This document shows, one piece after another, positions 16,533 to 25,066 of a stretch of 35,263 bases of DNA. This stretch comes from CAG-791 sp963650385 (GTDB lineage: Bacteria; Bacillota; Clostridia; Lachnospirales; Lachnospiraceae): NCBI GenBank assembly GCA_963650385.1, contig CAVJLL010000026.1, positions 1 to 35,263 on the forward strand, in the 5' to 3' direction. The notes beneath the pieces are model-generated. The model was not told the origin of the DNA and ran no database searches. It was given only the letters and a program-made list of their open reading frames with translations. Numbering within the stretch: the stretch's first letter is position 1; each line of letters starts with the position of its first letter. The translations under genes were made by a program, and so were the position numbers.

Positions 16533-16943
16533 TCACGGAATATCAATTCCTCTCTCCCGCAGCATATCCTCGGCCGCCTGCACTGCCTCATAAACCATCG
16601 CGTCACAGTGCGGCTTTTTCTTATCCGCGCTCTTCACCTCTGCAGCCAGCAGCTCTTTGCACTGCGTGCGTCCTTCATGCAAGTCGCTGACGCGGTGAAT
16701 GAACTCCACGGCATCCCTGGGGTCCCCGACGCCGTACAGTCCCAGCACCATCAACCCGCCGGTAATGGCTCCGCAGGTCATACCGGCCCGCATGCCGGCG
16801 CCGAAATTCTGCGTGATGGCGTTGGCCTGGTCCTTCGTCAGACCCATTTTCTCCGCAAACGGAATGAAGACACCCTGTGCACAGTTGTAATGCACCGAAG
16901 GGTCGTCTCTTAATTCATGACTGCGTCTCATCATTTCACTCAT
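16533..16943 (-). CDS. C_GCAxxG_C_C-type cysteine-rich (probable redox) protein
   Basis: The 136-residue protein fits the small family named after its conserved cysteines. Cys21 lies in HYNCAQGV, Cys57 in GMTCGAITGG within the glycine-rich signature, Cys95 in TQCKELL and Cys113 in PHCDAMV. Family members are annotated as putative redox-active proteins; no reaction is firmly known. The central GAITGGLMVLGLYGVG stretch is hydrophobic but short. The ATG at 16943 was chosen because GGAGG lies five bases upstream; it overlaps the end of the MocR-type gene by 8 bp, so the two are translationally coupled and the regulator may sense conditions relevant to this protein. Confidence 0.87.
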   Translation of the reverse strand: MSEMMRRSHELRDDPSVHYNCAQGVFIPFAEKMGLTKDQANAITQNFGAGMRAGMTCGAITGGLMVLGLYGVGDPRDAVEFIHRVSDLHEGRTQCKELLAAEVKSADKKKPHCDAMVYEAVQAAEDMLRERGIDIP

Positions 16944-18486
16944 ATCTGCCTCCTTCACTCATCCAGGCCCTGGCCAGCCCTTCCATTCCCTTCTGCATGT
17001 CTTCCTCCGACAGGGCCGCATATCCTAAGAGAATTCTGGCCGGCTGGCTCGTATTTTGCCTGCTCTCTGGACCGGTCATTCCGGAATTCTCCAATCGCTG
17101 CTCCTCCATCGGATATACCAGAACTCCCTGCCCTCTTGCCCTTTCTGCCAGAATCTGCTCCCACTGTGCAGGCGCAGCTCCTTCCCGGGGTTCCTGCTCC
17201 AGGACGAGATGCAGGCCGGCTCCCTGTCCTGTAATTCTAAAACACTTTCCAAGCGGTGTCAGGAGCTCCAGCATGCGGTCGTGCTTGGTCTTATACCGGT
17301 TGCGCATCCGGTTCAGGTAACGTTCAAAATAGCCGTCACGAATAAACTCATCCAGAACTGCCTGATCCAGACGCGGCACTGTGCAGGAAAGAAAGCCTGC
17401 GTGCCGTTCAAAATCCGGCAGAAGGCGCTTGGGCAGAATCAGGTAGCTCACGCGAATTGCCGGCGCAATGGACTTGGAAAATGTCCCGATATAGATTACT
17501 TGACCGTTTTGGTCAGTGGACTGCAGAGAAGGCACCGGCCGTCCGCGGTACTTGAATTCCGAATCGTAATCGTCCTCGATAATGTAGCGGTCCTCCTGCG
17601 CGCGTGCCCAGGCCAGGAGCTCTGCTCTTCGCGGATACGGCATCACCGCTCCGGTCGGAAACTGTCTTGCAGGCATTGTATAGACCAGCCGGCAGCCGGA
17701 GGCCTCCAGGCTGTTCCCGCTTCCTCTTACCACCAGTCCGCCGGCATCGCTTTCCACCTCTGCAATTCCGTACCCTTCTGCCTGCAGAACCTGTGCCGCA
17801 CGCAAATACGTGTACCGCTCCATCGCAATCTGCAAAGGCTCGTCCGCACGATCCCCGCGCAGGAGGATCGCCAATACCATCAGAAGGTAATCATTTCCGG
17901 CGCCGATGATCACCTGCTCCGGCTCGCACACGCACCCTCTGGACAGATGCAGGTAATGCGCAATCGTTATGCGAAGGCTCCGGTCGCCCTTCGGGTCTCC
18001 TCTTCGGAACAGGTCCGAGCGGTCTCCGGTCAGGATTCCGCGCAAGATCCGCCGCCAGGTAGCGTAGGGGAACATCGACATATCAATGGTCCGGGGGGAA
18101 AAATCGATCAGTCCCTCTTCTTCCCTGCCGCCTGCTGCAGGGCCGCTCTCCGCCAACCCGGATGCCGGGTTTTCTGTTTTTCCATCGCCGGGCTCCGTCC
18201 GGGACGTCCTACCATATTCCTGCGTCACCTCCGGAATGTTGGAGATTTCGCAGACATAGGCACCGCTCCCCCGGCGGATCACGATGTACCCTTCCTCCTC
18301 CAGCTGCGCATAGGCGAGCTCCGCTGTCGTCCGCGCGATCTGCAGATTGGCAGCCAGCTGCCGGGTCGCAGGGAGCTTCTCTCCGGCCGCAAGGCGCCCC
18401 GTACGGATTTCCTCACGAATGTATTCATAGATTTGCTGATACAGATGACGCCCGTCACCCGCTGTCAGAGGGAAGCTAAGGTCCAT
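16936..18486 (-). CDS. MocR/PdxR-type regulator (GntR HTH fused to aminotransferase domain)
   Basis: The 516-residue protein has an N-terminal GntR winged helix (LYQQIYEYIREEIRTGRL...LPATRQLAANLQIARTT, about residues 12-75) and a class I aminotransferase-like domain. The PLP-binding lysine is in GTFSKSIAP, about residue 338, preceded by IIEDDYDSEFKYRG. MocR proteins use PLP or its adducts as effectors; known roles include control of pyridoxal, GABA or threonine metabolism, and the target here cannot be read from sequence. The ATG at 18486 was chosen for its GGGAG site five bases upstream; an in-frame extension to 18561 runs through a leader hairpin. Its 3' end overlaps the cysteine-rich protein gene, its most likely co-regulated partner. 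Confidence 0.93.
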   Translation of the reverse strand: MDLSFPLTAGDGRHLYQQIYEYIREEIRTGRLAAGEKLPATRQLAANLQIARTTAELAYAQLEEEGYIVIRRGSGAYVCEISNIPEVTQEYGRTSRTEPGDGKTENPASGLAESGPAAGGREEEGLIDFSPRTIDMSMFPYATWRRILRGILTGDRSDLFRRGDPKGDRSLRITIAHYLHLSRGCVCEPEQVIIGAGNDYLLMVLAILLRGDRADEPLQIAMERYTYLRAAQVLQAEGYGIAEVESDAGGLVVRGSGNSLEASGCRLVYTMPARQFPTGAVMPYPRRAELLAWARAQEDRYIIEDDYDSEFKYRGRPVPSLQSTDQNGQVIYIGTFSKSIAPAIRVSYLILPKRLLPDFERHAGFLSCTVPRLDQAVLDEFIRDGYFERYLNRMRNRYKTKHDRMLELLTPLGKCFRITGQGAGLHLVLEQEPREGAAPAQWEQILAERARGQGVLVYPMEEQRLENSGMTGPESRQNTSQPARILLGYAALSEEDMQKGMEGLARAWMSEGGRYE

Positions 18487-18503
18487 GAAATCTCCCGGTT
18501 TCT

Positions 18504-18550
18504 GCAGCGCTCCGCTGCATCGAGGTTTTCTTCCGGCAGCCTCGACTGCA
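18504..18550 (-). promoter_or_regulatory. Alternative hairpins in the MocR-type gene leader
   Basis: CGAGG (18521-18525) pairs with CCTCG (18540-18544), extended by TGCA/TGCA with a small asymmetric loop. A second hairpin, GCAGC (18504-18508) with GCTGC (18514-18518), shares bases with the first, so the two cannot form together. They lie just upstream of the ribosome binding site. A switch or operator is possible but unproven. Confidence 0.4.
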
Positions 18551-18559
18551 CGTATCTGC

Positions 18560-18604
18560 AAAAAGGCCCCCTCCGGGAGATTTCTCTCCGGAAGAAGCCT
18601 TTCT
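18560..18604 (-). terminator. Intrinsic terminator of glnS
   Basis: On the minus strand AAAGGC and TCCGGAGA pair across a GAAA loop with TCTCC-CGGA and GCCTTT, with an internal loop, ending in a T-run at 18560-18564. It lies about 50 bases after the glnS stop and separates glnS from the MocR-type gene. Confidence 0.85.
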
Positions 18605-18610
18605 ATACCT

Positions 18611-18636
18611 AAGCAGATTTGCTTGGCTCTGAATAG
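18611..18636. repeat. Dispersed repeat, family B, half copy
   Basis: ATTTGCTTGGCTCTGAATAG (18617-18636) is identical to 61-80, and the preceding bases make AAGCA...TGCTT pairing as in that copy. It lies 17 bases downstream of the glnS stop codon. The long hairpin arm found at 1-34 is missing here. Confidence 0.7.
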
Positions 18637-18653
18637 TTACGCAGACTTGTGGC

Positions 18654-20363
18654 TTATTTCGGCAGCTTAAACGAGCTCTTTAAGGACACGATGCGATTGA
18701 ACACCGGCAGGCCCTCTCTCGAATCCTTGCTGTCTGCACAGAAGAATCCGTTGCGGACGAACTGGAACCGGTCGTAGGCCTTCGCCTCCTTCAGCGCCGG
18801 CTCACACCAGGCATCCAGCTGTGTCAGGCTGTTCGGATTCAGATTGAGGGACCCGTCTTCGTTGTAGACGCCTTTCTCCTCATCGATGATGTTCTCGTAC
18901 AGCCGCACCGGGAGCTTCACAGCATCCTGTGCATTCACCCAGTGGATGGTGCCCTTTACCTTGCGTCCCTCAAAGCCGCTTCCCGACTTGGTCTCCGGAT
19001 CGTAGGTGGCATGGACCACGGTCACATTGCCGTTCTCGTCCGTCTCATAGGAAACGCACTTTACAAAGTACGCATACATGAGGCGTACCTCGTTGCCGGG
19101 ATAGAGTCGCTTGTACTTCGGAACCGGCTCTGCCATGAAGTCATCCGCTTCAATCCACAGCTCACGGGAAAACGTAATCGTCCGGCTTCCCAGAGCCTCG
19201 TTCTCCAGATTGTTGGGTGCCTCCAGCTCCTCGCTCTGTCCCTCCGGATAGTTGTCGATGATGAGCTTCAGCGGATGCAGAACCGCCAGCATCCGGCTGC
19301 AGGCAGGCTTTAAATCCTCGCGGATGCAATACTCCAGCGCTGCCATCTCGTTGACCGACTGGCTCTTGGATACACCAGCCATGTCCACGAATTTCTTAAT
19401 GGAAGAAGGCGTGTAGCCTCTGCGGCGAAGACCGGATATGGAGACCAGTCTGGGATCGTCCCAGCCGTCCACAATGCCTTCCTCGACGAGCTTTTTGATG
19501 TAGCGCTTGCCGGTAACCACGTTCTTGAGATAGAGCTTGGCGAATTCGATCTGGCGCGGCGGCTGCTCGAATTCTGCCTCGCGCACCACCCAGTCATACA
19601 GCGGCCGGTGATCCTCGAACTCCAGCGTACAGATCGAATGGGTAATTCCTTCGATGGCATCCTCGATGGGATGTGCGAAATCATACATCGGGTAAATGCA
19701 CCACTTGTCGCCTGTATTCTGGTGCGAAAGGTGCGCCACCCGGTAGATGATCGGATCCCGCATGTTGATGTTGGAGGCGGCCATGTCTATTTTGGCCCGC
19801 AGCGTCTTCTCGCCGTCGGCAAATACGCCGTCCTTCATCTGTTCAAACAGGCGAAGATTCTCCTCCACCGGCCGCTCGCGGTTCGGATCATCCCTGCCGG
19901 GCTCGGTCAGCGTGCCGCGGTATTCCCGCATCTGGTCCGCCGTAAGGTCCGACACATAGGCCTTTCCCTTGCGGATCAGCTTCACAGCAATCTCATACAT
20001 CTGATCAAAGTAGTTGCTGGCAAAAAACAGGCGGTCCTCATAATCGGCTCCCAGCCATGCCACATCCTCCTTGATCGACTCGACGAATTCCGACTTCTCC
20101 TTGGTCGGATTGGTATCGTCGAAGCGTAGGTTGAACTTGCCGCCGTACTCCTTAGCCAGTCCGTAGTTCAGGAGAATACTCTTGGCATGGCCGATGTGCA
20201 GGTAGCCGTTGGGCTCCGGCGGGAAACGAGTCTGTACATGATCGTACCGCCCCTCCGCCAGATCCTTGTCGATCTCCAGCTCAATGAAATTCTTGTTCTC
20301 GCCGTTGAGAGAATCGATCCGTTCCGATCCATTCTCCGTACGCTTGATGTCATCTGTACTCAT
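18654..20363 (-). CDS. glnS: Glutaminyl-tRNA synthetase
   Basis: This class I synthetase charges tRNA-Gln with glutamine in the cytoplasm. The 569-residue protein has PPEPNGYLHIGHAKS at 48-62 (HIGH motif), LRFDDTNP, the GlnRS-specific block WDDPRLVSISGLRRRGYT, and the C-terminal anticodon-binding beta-barrels ending in GLPVFNRIVSLKSS. The KMSKS-equivalent position reads VVTGKRYI rather than the VMSKR of the E. coli enzyme, a variant I recall from other clostridial GlnRS. The ATG at 20363 follows GAGGAAG; an in-frame extension to 20408 lacks a better site. It lies 75 bp after guaB with no clear terminator between, so read-through is possible; its own terminator follows. Confidence 0.96.
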   Translation of the reverse strand: MSTDDIKRTENGSERIDSLNGENKNFIELEIDKDLAEGRYDHVQTRFPPEPNGYLHIGHAKSILLNYGLAKEYGGKFNLRFDDTNPTKEKSEFVESIKEDVAWLGADYEDRLFFASNYFDQMYEIAVKLIRKGKAYVSDLTADQMREYRGTLTEPGRDDPNRERPVEENLRLFEQMKDGVFADGEKTLRAKIDMAASNINMRDPIIYRVAHLSHQNTGDKWCIYPMYDFAHPIEDAIEGITHSICTLEFEDHRPLYDWVVREAEFEQPPRQIEFAKLYLKNVVTGKRYIKKLVEEGIVDGWDDPRLVSISGLRRRGYTPSSIKKFVDMAGVSKSQSVNEMAALEYCIREDLKPACSRMLAVLHPLKLIIDNYPEGQSEELEAPNNLENEALGSRTITFSRELWIEADDFMAEPVPKYKRLYPGNEVRLMYAYFVKCVSYETDENGNVTVVHATYDPETKSGSGFEGRKVKGTIHWVNAQDAVKLPVRLYENIIDEEKGVYNEDGSLNLNPNSLTQLDAWCEPALKEAKAYDRFQFVRNGFFCADSKDSREGLPVFNRIVSLKSSFKLPK

Positions 20364-20437
20364 ATCTTCCTCATAAGCAAACCGCTTCGGACCCCGCCGC
20401 GCAGTCACTGCCGCGGAGCCCGCCGCCTTTATCTGTC

Positions 20438-21895
20438 TTACTTCTCATTTACGCTGTAGTTCGGTGCTTCCTTGGTGATCTGGATGTCGTGCGGGTGATT
20501 CTCACGGAGCGATGCATTGGAAATCTTGACGAATCTTCCGTTCTCCTGCAGCTCCTTGATCGTACGAGAGCCGGTGAGACCCATACCGGAACGGATGCCG
20601 CCCATCAGCTGGAATACCGTATCCTCTACCAGTCCCTTGTAGGCAACACGTCCCTCGACGCCCTCCGGTACCAGCTTCTTGGCATTCTCCTGGAAATAAC
20701 GGTCCTTGGAGCCATTCTCCATTGCCGAGATGGAGCCCATGCCGCGGTACACCTTGTAGGTTCTTCCCTGGAAGAGCTCGGTTGCTCCCGGGGACTCCTC
20801 GCAGCCTGCGAAGATGGAACCCATCATGCAGAGGTTGCCGCCGGCAGCCAGTGCCTTTACCATGTCGCCGGAGTACTTGATGCCGCCGTCAGCGATGACC
20901 GGAATGTCGTATTTTTTCGCTGCCTCATACGCGTTCATGATGGCGGTAACCTGCGGAACGCCGCAGCCCGTGACGACACGTGTGGTGCAGATCGAGCCAG
21001 GTCCGATACCAACCTTGACCGCATCTGCGCCTGCCTTGATCAGATCCTCAGCGCCCTCGCCGGTAGCGATGTTGCCTGCGATGACATCCAGCTCCGGATA
21101 GGCATCCTTGATCATGCGCAGACACCGCAGCACGTTCTCGGAATGTCCGTGCGAGGAATCCAGCACAATGCAGTCAACCTTGGCCTTTACCAGAGCCTCT
21201 ACGCGGTCCAGGACATTTGCCGTGATGCCGACAGCGGCGCCGCACAGAAGACGGCCCATGGAGTCCTTGGCAGAGAGCGGATACTTGATGGTCTTCTCGA
21301 TGTCCTTGATGGTGATGAGACCTACGAGGTTGTAGTTGTCATCGACGATCGGGAGCTTCTCCTTCTTGGAAGCAGCCAGAATCTTTTTGGCCTCCTCCAG
21401 CGTAATTCCCTCATGTGCGGTAACCAGATTCTCCGAGGTCATGACCTCGCTGATCTTCTTGGTATAGTCAGTCTCGAACTTCAGATCGCGGTTGGTGATG
21501 ATGCCGACCAGCTTCTTGCCCTCGGTAATCGGCACGCCGCTGATCCGGAACTTGCGCATCAGGTCCTCTGCATCCGCCAGTGTGTGGTCTGCAGAGAGAT
21601 AGAAGGGATCGGCAATGACGCCGTTCTCCGAACGCTTTACCTTGTCAACCTGGTCCGCCTGATCCTGAATGGACATGTTCTTATGAATGATGCCGATGCC
21701 GCCCTGTCTCGCCATTGCGATTGCCATGCGGTCCTCGGTAACGGTGTCCATTCCGGCACTCATCATAGGAATGTTCAGTCGGATCTTCTTCGTAAGGTTG
21801 GTGCTGACATCAACCTGATTCGGCACTACGGTCGAATACGAAGGAACCAGCAGGACATCATCAAATGTAATTGCATCTCCGATAATAGTTGCCAT
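20438..21895 (-). CDS. guaB: Inosine-5'-monophosphate dehydrogenase
   Basis: GuaB oxidises IMP to XMP with NAD, the committed step of guanine nucleotide synthesis. The length, 485 residues, is standard. The protein shows the N-terminal FDDVLLVP signature, two CBS domains at about residues 95-205 inserted in the TIM barrel, and the catalytic loop GIGPGSICTTRVVTGCG with the active-site Cys near residue 303. The C-terminal flap includes EGVEGRVAYKG. The ATG at 21895 follows AAGGAG at five bases. A terminator ends the preceding transcript just 53 bases upstream, so guaB must start from a promoter overlapping that region or rely on read-through; TATCAT at about -40 is a possible -10 but lacks a good -35. 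Confidence 0.97.
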   Translation of the reverse strand: MATIIGDAITFDDVLLVPSYSTVVPNQVDVSTNLTKKIRLNIPMMSAGMDTVTEDRMAIAMARQGGIGIIHKNMSIQDQADQVDKVKRSENGVIADPFYLSADHTLADAEDLMRKFRISGVPITEGKKLVGIITNRDLKFETDYTKKISEVMTSENLVTAHEGITLEEAKKILAASKKEKLPIVDDNYNLVGLITIKDIEKTIKYPLSAKDSMGRLLCGAAVGITANVLDRVEALVKAKVDCIVLDSSHGHSENVLRCLRMIKDAYPELDVIAGNIATGEGAEDLIKAGADAVKVGIGPGSICTTRVVTGCGVPQVTAIMNAYEAAKKYDIPVIADGGIKYSGDMVKALAAGGNLCMMGSIFAGCEESPGATELFQGRTYKVYRGMGSISAMENGSKDRYFQENAKKLVPEGVEGRVAYKGLVEDTVFQLMGGIRSGMGLTGSRTIKELQENGRFVKISNASLRENHPHDIQITKEAPNYSVNEK

Positions 21896-21947
21896 ATTCT
21901 CTCCTTCCTGTTCTCATGCACACTGCAGTTCAACTGTTGTTATGATA

Positions 21948-21984
21948 TAAGAAACAGGACACGCACCTTCCGGTACGTATCCTG
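21948..21984 (-). terminator. Intrinsic terminator before guaB
   Basis: On the minus strand CAGGATACGTACC and GGTGCGTGTCCTG form a 13-position stem with a GGAA tetraloop and two imperfect positions, followed by TTTCTT. It lies about 20 bases after the stop codon of the membrane protein gene ending at 22005. Confidence 0.87.
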
Positions 21985-22004
21985 CTCATTATCCCTTTTC
22001 CTTG

Positions 22005-22538
22005 TTATGCCATATAGACCTTGCGCGGTGCGAACATCTTCACCGCATTCAGAAGGCGCTTGCCGTCTTCATCTGCGAGATCCAGCACGATCTTCTGATT
22101 TCCCTCAAGAAAGCACCAGTAGGTTGTGGCCTTTCTGGCTTCATCGTGAGCGGAATAATCGGATTCCTTTACGTTCTGACGGCCGCGGTAGCTGTCCAGC
22201 TCATGGGAGCTGACCGGCGCCAGAATCTCCATCTTATCCAGATCATACTGCGCCATCGCCTTTCTGCGCTCCTTGTTCAGAATCTTGGCTACGCGAAGCT
22301 CACGGTCAACCAGGGAATACTCGTAATCGATGCAGCTGTTCATGGAAGCAAAATACGCTCCTACACCTGCTGCCACACCCAGCACCAGCGGAATCAGTGC
22401 CCACAGACCGATGACATTCATCAGCGCCAGACCGACCATGATAAAAACGGCTGCAGCCGCCACACAGACAACCTTCGCAACGCCCATCAGTCCGTTCTTC
22501 TTGCGGGGGACTACGACTTCAATGATTCCAAGCTCCAT
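22005..22538 (-). CDS. Membrane protein of unknown function with two N-terminal segments
   Basis: The 177-residue protein has two adjacent hydrophobic segments at about residues 18-62, then a soluble domain with a distinctive CIDYEYSLVDRELRVAKILNKERRK...VSSHELDSYRG block. It resembles a small family of uncharacterised Lachnospiraceae proteins (DUF6106-like, from memory and not checked). The tail contains YWCFLEGNQKIVLDL, which could be part of a PH-like beta fold. The ATG at 22538 follows AGAGG at seven bases; the upstream GTG and ATG codons are too close to that site. It follows the preceding membrane protein gene by 48 bp and ends at a terminator, so the two form a small operon. Confidence 0.82.
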   Translation of the reverse strand: MELGIIEVVVPRKKNGLMGVAKVVCVAAAAVFIMVGLALMNVIGLWALIPLVLGVAAGVGAYFASMNSCIDYEYSLVDRELRVAKILNKERRKAMAQYDLDKMEILAPVSSHELDSYRGRQNVKESDYSAHDEARKATTYWCFLEGNQKIVLDLADEDGKRLLNAVKMFAPRKVYMA

Positions 22539-22586
22539 GCCCATACCTCTCACATCTGCCTTCAGAGAATAGTTTACGATATCTTA

Positions 22587-23417
22587 TTACTTTTCATATA
22601 AATATTCAAGAAACAGCTTGCAGATTTCCGGATGCTCCGTATTCGCGACAATGCCGAATATGCACGCCGTGTGATCATAATTTCCGTTCTCCTGAATATA
22701 GGAAGCATCGTTGCACCAGATGCCGACTGCGACCGGCTTTTCCATCTGCTCCGGATCCGGAAGTTCAAAGCCGTCCAGGCTCTCCCAGCTCTCCGCCTCC
22801 TCCTGGCTCTTTTGGGACTGTTCGTCATAATCTTCCGCATTGGCTGCTTCGGAATCCTCCGTGCTCACCGTATCATTGGCTTCCTGCTGCCGCTCTGCCT
22901 CTGCCTGATCAATATAGAAGATGCGCCCCTCGTATTTTGCCAGCGTTTCGGAATCCAGAACCGTCGTCAGGTCCAGGAACTCGCCGTTGTACGCATACTG
23001 TCTGAAATACCAGGCGTCCATGACTGCCGTATCGATCTGCTTGGCCGCCGTCTCCGCCATGATCTTCTGAACCGAATAGATGTCGTATTGCGAAGAGGTA
23101 TTGTCTCCCGGTGTCAGCGATTCCATCAGATCCGCAAACACATCCTCCTTCGATGAATCAAGTCCTGCATAGTTCAGAAAATCCGCCGCCAGTGTTTCCT
23201 GCTGGTCATCCTGAATCGATGCGTTCAGGAATAAGGTTCCGAAGGCATAGGGCTTATAGGTCATATAATGATAGATCAGCGAAATCACGATGGCCGCCGC
23301 TGCCAGAACCACAATGGTCGGGATCTTCTCATATTCCCAGAACCAGGCAAGGTGCGCCTTAATTCCCTTTCCCTTCAGCTTCTTCCTCTGCTCGCGGATT
23401 TCATCATTCATTGCCAT
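22587..23417 (-). CDS. Single-pass membrane protein with acidic external domain, function unknown
   Basis: The 276-residue protein begins with a basic segment (REQRKKLKGKGIKAH), followed by one membrane helix at about residues 32-52 (IPTIVVLAAAAIVISLIYHY). By the positive-inside rule the remaining ~220 residues are outside. That part contains an acidic Glu/Ser/Gln-rich stretch (about 175-215) between two ordered segments, and ends in HPEICKLFLEYLYEK. The ordered segments recall extracellular solute-binding folds, but no family is certain. The ATG at 23417 lies nine bases after GGAGG. A family A palindrome (23461-23510) lies in its leader. It is the first gene of a two-gene operon. Confidence 0.78.
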   Translation of the reverse strand: MAMNDEIREQRKKLKGKGIKAHLAWFWEYEKIPTIVVLAAAAIVISLIYHYMTYKPYAFGTLFLNASIQDDQQETLAADFLNYAGLDSSKEDVFADLMESLTPGDNTSSQYDIYSVQKIMAETAAKQIDTAVMDAWYFRQYAYNGEFLDLTTVLDSETLAKYEGRIFYIDQAEAERQQEANDTVSTEDSEAANAEDYDEQSQKSQEEAESWESLDGFELPDPEQMEKPVAVGIWCNDASYIQENGNYDHTACIFGIVANTEHPEICKLFLEYLYEK

Positions 23418-23460
23418 ATATCATTTCCTCCTGCTTTCTTCTATGCCGGTAACATGCTGT

Positions 23461-23510
23461 GTTACAGTGCAGACGCCAGCCAAGCGACAGGGTGGCGAGT
23501 GTACTGTAAC
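23461..23510. repeat. Dispersed repeat, family A, short palindromic copy
   Basis: This 50-base imperfect palindrome starts GTTACAGT...CGCCA and ends TGGCGAGTGTACTGTAAC. The outer 8 and inner 5 bases of the arms pair perfectly. The right arm, read in reverse, differs by one base from the start of the copy at 11059. It carries no internal block, unlike the long copy, so it may represent the basic unit. Confidence 0.85.
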
Positions 23511-23594
23511 TATCGATTGCTGCACTGTATGAGTCCCTTGGTATCATGTAGTATAGACGAATTCCTGCTTGTCCATTCATGAAAGTTTTATGAA

Positions 23595-23637
23595 ACAAAA
23601 ACAGGCAGGCCTTCCCGTTAAAGGAATGGCCTGCCTG
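23595..23637 (-). terminator. Intrinsic terminator of lysC
   Basis: On the minus strand CAGGCAGGCC and GGCCTGCCTG form a perfect 10-bp stem, extended inward by TCC/GGA pairing, and followed by TTTTTGTTT. It lies about 80 bases after the lysC stop. Confidence 0.94.
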
Positions 23638-23715
23638 CTGCCGTCTTGCATACCTGCTGCGGTTCCGGTCCTCTCTGCCGGGGAGCCGGTCCGATCGGCA
23701 TTCTCCGCGCCGCTC

Positions 23716-25035
23716 TTACAGCTGCGTATCTACAAAGATGGCATAGATGGCGCGGATTGCCCGCTCATAGTCCGAATTCTCCACGCCGATGATGATGTTC
23801 AATTCCGAGGAGCCCTGGTCAATCATGCGGACATTGACATGCGCATGCGCCAGCGCCGAGAAGATGCGGCCGGAGGTTCCTCTTTGTGCCTTCATTCCCC
23901 GTCCGACGACGGCGATCAGCGCCAGATCCGACTCAATTTCAATGGTGTCCGGATTCGCCAGCCGGTGAATTTCGGAAACAACCTGCTGCTCCTTGTCCAT
24001 GAACTCGCTCTCATGGACCACAACGGTCATGGTATCAATTCCGGAGGGCATGTGCTCAATGGAGATGCCGTTGTCCTCAAACGCCTGCAGCACACGGCGG
24101 CAGAAGCCCACCTCCGTATTCATCATATCCTTGGTGATCAGAACCGCGCAGAAGTCCCGCTTGCCGGCAACGCCTGTAATCGTGTACCCGGATCTCTGGC
24201 AGGTGCTCTCTACAATCCAGGTGCCTTCGTCCTCCGGCTTGTTCGTATTTTTGATGTTGATCGGAATTCCTTCTCGGCGAACCGGGAAGATGGCATCCTC
24301 ATGAAGGACACCGGCTCCCATATAGGAGAGCTCGCGAAGCTCACGGTAGGTAATGTTGCGGATGGATGCCGGATTGTCCACGATCCGCGGGTCGGCAACC
24401 AGAAAGCCGGAAACATCGGTCCAGTTCTCATACACGCCCACATGGCAGGCACCGGCAACAATGGAGCCGGTGATGTCGGAGCCGCCGCGCGAGAAGGTCT
24501 TGACCTTCCCGTTCACATCGCAGCCGTAGAACCCGGGAACCACGGCGTGCTCCAGCGCCAGAAGGCGCTCTCCGGTCTTCTGCTTCGTCTTTTCCTCGTC
24601 GAGCTGGCCCTCTTCATCAAAGAAAATAATCTCCGCCGCGTCCACAAAGGTATACCCGAGGTACTCTGCCATCACCTTTCCGTTCAGGTACTCTCCGCGG
24701 GAAGCCGTATAATCGCGGTTCGGCTCTGTCTGCAGTGCCTTCTCGATCACAGCAAACTCGTCGGCCAGAGAAAAGGACAAACTCAGTCCCTGAATAATCT
24801 CATTGTAGCGGCTCTGCAGCTCGCGAAAGGGATCTGTGAAGTCCTTCCCTTCGGCAGCCAGCTCATAACAGCGATACAACAGATCCGTCACCTTCGTATC
24901 CCCGGAAAACCGCTTTCCCGGTGCGGAGGGCACCACATAGACGCGGTCCCTGTCGGCGCGGATGATGTCCCCGACCTTCCGGAACTGCTTTGCATCCGCC
25001 AACGAGCTTCCGCCGAATTTAACAACCTTTTTCAT
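23716..25035 (-). CDS. lysC: Aspartate kinase
   Basis: Aspartokinase phosphorylates aspartate, the first step to lysine, threonine, methionine and diaminopimelate. The 439-residue monofunctional enzyme has KFGGSS at residues 6-11, FSRGGSDITGS in the kinase core, and two C-terminal ACT domains (ITGVAGKRDFCAVLI... and LALIAVVGRGMKAQRGTSGRIF) for feedback control. The ATG at 25035 follows GGAGAGG at five bases. It is the last gene of the ACT regulator-hom-lysC operon, 31 bp after hom, and is followed by a strong terminator. Its pairing with hom suggests a threonine/methionine-directed isozyme, but the effector is not readable. No lysine riboswitch is visible upstream. Confidence 0.95.
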   Translation of the reverse strand: MKKVVKFGGSSLADAKQFRKVGDIIRADRDRVYVVPSAPGKRFSGDTKVTDLLYRCYELAAEGKDFTDPFRELQSRYNEIIQGLSLSFSLADEFAVIEKALQTEPNRDYTASRGEYLNGKVMAEYLGYTFVDAAEIIFFDEEGQLDEEKTKQKTGERLLALEHAVVPGFYGCDVNGKVKTFSRGGSDITGSIVAGACHVGVYENWTDVSGFLVADPRIVDNPASIRNITYRELRELSYMGAGVLHEDAIFPVRREGIPINIKNTNKPEDEGTWIVESTCQRSGYTITGVAGKRDFCAVLITKDMMNTEVGFCRRVLQAFEDNGISIEHMPSGIDTMTVVVHESEFMDKEQQVVSEIHRLANPDTIEIESDLALIAVVGRGMKAQRGTSGRIFSALAHAHVNVRMIDQGSSELNIIIGVENSDYERAIRAIYAIFVDTQL

Positions 25036-25066
25036 AAACACCTCTCCATGCCGCTTCTATAGTTTC

